DNA of 9,820 bases from contig CALQJH020000047.1 in the NCBI GenBank assembly GCA_943330835.2, positions 1-9,820 on the forward strand. The letters are read 5' to 3'. Below are positions 6,764 through 9,820 of this stretch, piece after piece. The notes beneath the pieces were generated by a model that had not been told where the DNA came from, made no database searches, and worked only from the letters and a program-made list of their open reading frames with translations. This DNA is from Candidatus Kuenenia stuttgartensis. Its GTDB lineage: Bacteria > Bacteroidota > Bacteroidia > Chitinophagales > Chitinophagaceae. A program made the translations under genes and the position numbers. Numbering within the stretch: the stretch's first letter is position 1; the number at the start of each line of letters is the position of its first letter.

Positions 6764-6780
6764 TTTTATTAATTTGAAAA

Positions 6781-6788
6781 CAAAGGTA
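6781..6788 (-). promoter_or_regulatory. -7 promoter box of the DUF502 gene
   Basis: TACCTTTG on the minus strand is an exact match to TAnnTTTG. It ends 17 nt before the ATG at 6763, so transcription would start about 10-13 nt upstream of the start codon, a very short leader. No TTG is present at the expected -33 distance, which weakens the call slightly. Confidence 0.55.
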
Positions 6789-6821
6789 AAGGATAAATAG
6801 GCTGCTTGGAGTAGGTGACTA

Positions 6822-6831
6822 ATACCGGTAT
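6822..6831. promoter_or_regulatory. Candidate operator palindrome between divergent genes
   Basis: ATACCGGTAT is a perfect 10-bp palindrome, extendable to TAATACCGGTATAA (6820-6833) with one mismatched pair. It lies between the back-to-back -7 boxes of the DUF502 and TetR genes, about 41 bp upstream of the TetR -7 box. TetR-family repressors bind palindromes of this general kind near their own genes, so it is a candidate autoregulatory operator. The distance from the TetR promoter is larger than for a typical blocking operator. Confidence 0.35.
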
Positions 6832-6872
6832 AAAAACAAGGTAAAAAACTTTTTTTTCATTTAAAGTTTCCA

Positions 6873-6880
6873 TAGTTTTG
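6873..6880 (+). promoter_or_regulatory. -7 promoter box of the TetR-efflux operon
   Basis: TAGTTTTG is an exact match to TAnnTTTG and is followed by CGGCGCC. It ends 18 nt before the ATG at 6899, so the transcript would begin at about 6885-6888, giving a leader of some 11-14 nt. An in-frame TTG at 6878-6880 lies inside this box and therefore cannot be the start codon of a transcript from it. No TTG is present at -33, where the sequence is a T-run. Confidence 0.55.
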
Positions 6881-6898
6881 CGGCGCCATAATAAAATA

Positions 6899-7513
6899 AT
6901 GAACGAAACTGCAAAAAGAATACTAGACGATGCTCATGCGCTTTTCATGCAATACGGATTGAAAAGCGTGAGCATGGACGATATCGCAACAAAAATGGGT
7001 ATTAGCAAGAAAACCATCTACCAGTTCTTTTCTGATAAAGAACAGCTTGTAGTTGAAGTCATAACTGCCATCATAAAGAAAAATCAAGAAACTTGTAGTT
7101 TAGATAAGTCCAGATCAAAAGATGCTGTTCATGAAATTTTTCTCGCCATGTTACAAATGTCAGATTTGTTTCATCACATGAATCCGTCCATCTTGTTTGA
7201 TATGTATAAATATTATCCAAATGCCTATAAAGTTTTTCATGCGCACAAAAATAATTTCTTATTTAACATCATAAAGGAGAATTTAAAAAGGGGAATACTG
7301 GAAGATTTATACAGAAAAGATCTCCATATAGAGATCGTTGCTAGGTTTAGATTGGAATCTATGTTAGTTCCATTTCACCCAGAGTTTCATGCTAATGTAA
7401 AAACAACGCTCGCAGAATCTTCAGAAGAATTGTCCAGACATTTTCTTTTTGGAATCGTTTCCGAAAAAGGCTATAAAATCACTTTAAAAAACATTCAACA
7501 TCAAAAAAAATAA
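6899..7513 (+). CDS. TetR/AcrR family regulator of an RND efflux operon
   Basis: A 204-residue one-component transcription factor, probably a repressor of the efflux genes that follow it. The N-terminal TetR DNA-binding domain is clear: ILDDAHALFMQYGLKSVSM leads into the helix-turn-helix at about 25-44 (DIATKMGISKKTIYQFF), then SDKEQLVVEVI. The C-terminal part (about 65-204) is the variable ligand-binding and dimerisation domain; its LFDMYKYYPNAYKVFHAHKN stretch (99-118) resembles TetR proteins that precede TolC/RND operons in other Bacteroidota, from memory. I chose the ATG at 6899. An in-frame TTG at 6878 would add seven residues but falls inside the -7 promoter box. The stop lies 7 nt before the TolC-like gene, so regulator and pump parts are co-transcribed and probably subject to feedback. 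The inducing ligand is unknown. Confidence 0.93.
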   Translation: MNETAKRILDDAHALFMQYGLKSVSMDDIATKMGISKKTIYQFFSDKEQLVVEVITAIIKKNQETCSLDKSRSKDAVHEIFLAMLQMSDLFHHMNPSILFDMYKYYPNAYKVFHAHKNNFLFNIIKENLKRGILEDLYRKDLHIEIVARFRLESMLVPFHPEFHANVKTTLAESSEELSRHFLFGIVSEKGYKITLKNIQHQKK

Positions 7514-7520
7514 ATACCCA

Positions 7521-8927
7521 ATGTTATTAAAACAAAAACGAAAAAAAATAATGTTGTGCTGCTTTATCTTGATTGGTATGCATGCTTCATTTTCTCAGCA
7601 AACGAATTATTTTTCAGCAAAACAAGCGGTTGAATTCGCTATGAAAAATGCTACTGAAGTAAAAAATGCGCTTCTCGATATTCAAATTCAACAGCAAGCA
7701 AACAGAGAATTTACCGCAATCGCATTACCTCAAATTAATGCAAGTATTAATGGTACTCATTATTTTGATATACCAGTAACAACCTTACCAGATTTTATTT
7801 CTCCTTCGGTATATAATGTGCTGGTGAATAATGGCGTAAAAGATGGAAGTGGCAACCCAATTAGGCAACCCAATAACGGTTATGGTAGTGTGCCTGCAAA
7901 ATTCGGCACCTCATGGAATGCATCAGGCGGAATTGATGTGTCTCAAATTCTATTTGACGGACAAGTATTTATTGGATTAAAAGCAAGATCGGCTGTATTA
8001 AAGTTGGCCGGACAAGCGGCAGAAGTAACCAAAGAACAAATAAAAGTCAACGTGTATAAATTGTATTACCAATTGGTGGTAGGAAAAAAACAAGCCACTA
8101 CAATCGATGCAAATATTGAAAGATTTGAAAAGTTATTAGCAGATACGAAAGAGATATTTAAAAATGGATTTGCTGAAAGATTGGATGTAGACAAAGTGGA
8201 AGTGCAATTAAATAATTTGAAAACTGAGAAAGAAAAAATTGACAACCAACTTGAAATAGGAAACGCTGCGCTTAAATTTTTAATTAACCTTCCTCAAAAA
8301 GATACTTTAATGCTTACTGATGCTTTACCTGAAAATGAAATGGATATGATGAAGGTGAATGATAGTTTTGATATTAAGAACAGAAAAGAATACCAGCAAT
8401 TATCAACAGCATTGAAATTAAATCGCTACAATATTAAAAGATTTCAAGTAAGCAAATTCCCTACTCTTGCAGCATTTGGCACTTATTCTAAAAACGCTCA
8501 AAGAAATGATTTTACTTTCTTCGACAAAGGCGAATGGTTTTCTACTTCTTTAGTTGGAATAAAATTATCAGTTGCATTATTTGATGGTAATGCAAGAAAT
8601 GCCCGTATACAAAAAGCTAAATACGAATTGGCTAAAACAAAAAATACAATGGAGCGATTGCAACAAGGGATTGAATTTGAAATAAGCAATTCAAAATTGA
8701 AAATTGAAAGTGCTTTAACAACTTTAGAAAATCAAAAAAGAAATACCGTTTTAGCTGAGAAAGTATACGCCTCAACAAAATTAAAATATGAACAAGGCCT
8801 GGGAAGCAATATGGAAATATATAACGCGCAAACAGAATTGAAAGTAGCTCAAAACAACTACTATGGAGCTTTGTATGATGCCATCATTGCGAAAATTGAT
8901 TTCTTAAAAGCAACCGGAACCCTTTAA
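7521..8927 (+). CDS. TolC-family outer-membrane efflux channel
   Basis: A 468-residue outer-membrane factor, which trimerises to form the exit duct of a tripartite efflux pump. The basic start (KQKRKK) and hydrophobic MLCCFILIGMHASFS form a Sec signal peptide with cleavage before QQ26. A second ATG at 7551 has a good A-rich upstream region but would remove every positive charge, so 7521 is preferred. Two OEP repeats follow. Repeat 1 runs at about 32-258, with the strand segment GIDVSQILFDGQVFIGLKAR (137-156) and the helical turn GFAERLDVDKVEVQLNNLK. Repeat 2 runs at about 290-468, with LSVALFDGNARNARI and GLGSNMEIYNAQTELKVAQN (426-445). An insertion at about 83-125 in the first repeat should form an extracellular loop, as in other Bacteroidota homologues. 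Placement after TetR and before an adaptor supports an RND or related pump. The substrate cannot be told. Confidence 0.93.
   Translation: MLLKQKRKKIMLCCFILIGMHASFSQQTNYFSAKQAVEFAMKNATEVKNALLDIQIQQQANREFTAIALPQINASINGTHYFDIPVTTLPDFISPSVYNVLVNNGVKDGSGNPIRQPNNGYGSVPAKFGTSWNASGGIDVSQILFDGQVFIGLKARSAVLKLAGQAAEVTKEQIKVNVYKLYYQLVVGKKQATTIDANIERFEKLLADTKEIFKNGFAERLDVDKVEVQLNNLKTEKEKIDNQLEIGNAALKFLINLPQKDTLMLTDALPENEMDMMKVNDSFDIKNRKEYQQLSTALKLNRYNIKRFQVSKFPTLAAFGTYSKNAQRNDFTFFDKGEWFSTSLVGIKLSVALFDGNARNARIQKAKYELAKTKNTMERLQQGIEFEISNSKLKIESALTTLENQKRNTVLAEKVYASTKLKYEQGLGSNMEIYNAQTELKVAQNNYYGALYDAIIAKIDFLKATGTL
7851..7876 (+). repeat. 13-bp tandem near-duplication inside the channel gene
   Basis: GGCAACCCAATTA is followed directly by GGCAACCCAATAA, matching at 12 of 13 positions. 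Because 13 is not a multiple of three, the copies are read in different frames (GNPIRQPNNG). It lies in the predicted surface loop of the TolC-like protein, and the downstream frame is intact. Confidence 0.6.
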
Positions 8928-8960
8928 AAATAATTCAACATAACATTCAAAACCAAAAAT

Positions 8961-9820
8961 ATGCAACCTTTAAAAATTATTGTAACTATTTGTTTAATCG
9001 CTTCAACAGTATTCTCATCTTGTAACAATGGAAGTATAGATGCCAATGCAGCTATTACAGAAAAGAAAGCTCAATTGGCAAAATTGTTAATTCAAAAAAA
9101 CAAAGTTGACCAAGACATCAAATCGCTGCAGGATGACATTAATAAATTAGACACGAGTGCTGCAGCAAATTCAAAATCTACATTAGTGGCGGTTTCTGCT
9201 GTAGCTGTTCAACCTTTCGAACATTATATTGACTTGCGTGGCAAAGTAGATGCTGAAAATATTTCTTACATCACACCACGTGGAATGGGCGGACAAGTAA
9301 AAGCGCTTTTTGTAAAGGAAGGAGATGTGGTAAAAAAAGGACAATTATTATTAAAGCTTGATGAAGCTATTTTACGCCAAGCCTATACTGCTGCTCGTCA
9401 ACAATTGGAAGGTATAAAAACACAATTGAGCTATGCTAAAAATATTTACGATCGTCAAAATAATTTGTGGCAAAAAGGAATTGGTACAGAAGTACAATTA
9501 ATAAGCGCTAAAACAAATGTTGAAGCTTTGCAAAATCAACTCAAATCTGCGGAGGAACAATCGAAAGTGGCTGCAGAACAATTAAGTACAACTAACGTTT
9601 ACAGTGATGTTGATGGCGTAGCCGAAGTGGTAATGGTAAAAATAGGTGAATTATTTTCCGGTATGGGGCAAATAAAAATCGTAAATACCAGCAAACTAAA
9701 AGTAATCGCCAACGTTCCTGAAAATTATATTACAAACGTTCACAAAGGAACGCCTGTTGTTGTGGAAATAAAAGATGCAAATAAAACAATCAACTCCACT
9801 ATTTCTTTAATCGGACAAAC
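8961..9820 (+). CDS. Efflux RND adaptor (membrane fusion) lipoprotein, 3' end outside window
   Basis: Periplasmic adaptor of the HlyD/AcrA type that links an inner-membrane pump to the TolC-like channel encoded 33 nt upstream. The frame from the ATG at 8961 is open to the window edge (286 full codons). A lipoprotein signal ends with FSSC, so Cys21 should be lipidated and anchor the protein in the membrane. Residues about 31-64 form a short charged helix, probably a coiled coil, common at this place in Bacteroidota adaptors. The biotinyl-lipoyl half-motif GGQVKALFVKEGDVVKKGQL lies at 110-129 and is followed by LLKLD. A helical hairpin spans about 136-210, the second lipoyl half is SDVDGVAEVVMVKIGELF (215-232), and the beta-barrel begins near 243 (TSKLKVIANVPE). 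Adaptors are usually 350-400 residues, so about 70-110 are missing. The RND transporter gene is expected next. Confidence 0.93.
   Translation, partial: MQPLKIIVTICLIASTVFSSCNNGSIDANAAITEKKAQLAKLLIQKNKVDQDIKSLQDDINKLDTSAAANSKSTLVAVSAVAVQPFEHYIDLRGKVDAENISYITPRGMGGQVKALFVKEGDVVKKGQLLLKLDEAILRQAYTAARQQLEGIKTQLSYAKNIYDRQNNLWQKGIGTEVQLISAKTNVEALQNQLKSAEEQSKVAAEQLSTTNVYSDVDGVAEVVMVKIGELFSGMGQIKIVNTSKLKVIANVPENYITNVHKGTPVVVEIKDANKTINSTISLIGQ

Noticed and set aside
6878..6898. TTG start for the TetR gene, giving 211 residues
   Set aside because: The TTG is part of the TAGTTTTG promoter box and the extra residues are not TetR-like; the ATG at 6899 is preferred.

Overview
The window looks like an ordinary chromosomal stretch from a member of the Bacteroidota, perhaps near the Chitinophagaceae; the family-level guess is weak. 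The DNA is AT-rich. Start codons lack Shine-Dalgarno sequences and are often preceded by A-rich stretches. Three intergenic regions carry exact matches to the Bacteroidota -7 promoter box TAnnTTTG. The protein set (LACS, DUF1015 next to serC, a DUF502 protein, and a TetR-TolC-adaptor efflux module) also fits this phylum.

Left part, positions 1-6763, all genes on the minus strand. Read in the direction of transcription they are: a DUF502 two-span membrane protein (6763-6140); a secreted S1/P1-nuclease or phospholipase-C-like zinc enzyme (5972-4998); phosphoserine aminotransferase SerC (4699-3632); a DUF1015 protein (3568-2339); a secreted TPR protein (2326-1313); and a long-chain acyl-CoA synthetase (1220-1) whose C-terminal end lies beyond the window. 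serC, DUF1015 and the TPR gene are tightly spaced (63 and 12 nt) and probably form one transcript from a promoter just upstream of serC. The 298-nt gap upstream of serC holds that promoter, a palindrome in the leader, two copies of a GGCACGAA-rich intergenic repeat, an 11-bp tandem duplication, and a G-quadruplex-type motif overlapping the stop codon of the zinc-enzyme gene.

Right part, 6899-9820, plus strand: a TetR/AcrR regulator, a TolC-type outer-membrane channel and a lipoprotein adaptor (membrane fusion protein) that runs off the window. This is the usual start of a Bacteroidota RND efflux operon; the RND pump gene itself is expected just beyond position 9820. The regulator is the first gene of its own operon and faces the DUF502 gene across a 135-nt divergent region containing two back-to-back -7 boxes and a perfect 10-bp palindrome.

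No mobile element, RNA gene, CRISPR array or evident defence system was seen. The most interesting lead is functional rather than architectural: the DUF1015 protein carries a DGHHR motif like that of ParB-fold free serine kinases and sits directly behind serC. That makes a role in serine or phosphoserine metabolism a testable idea.
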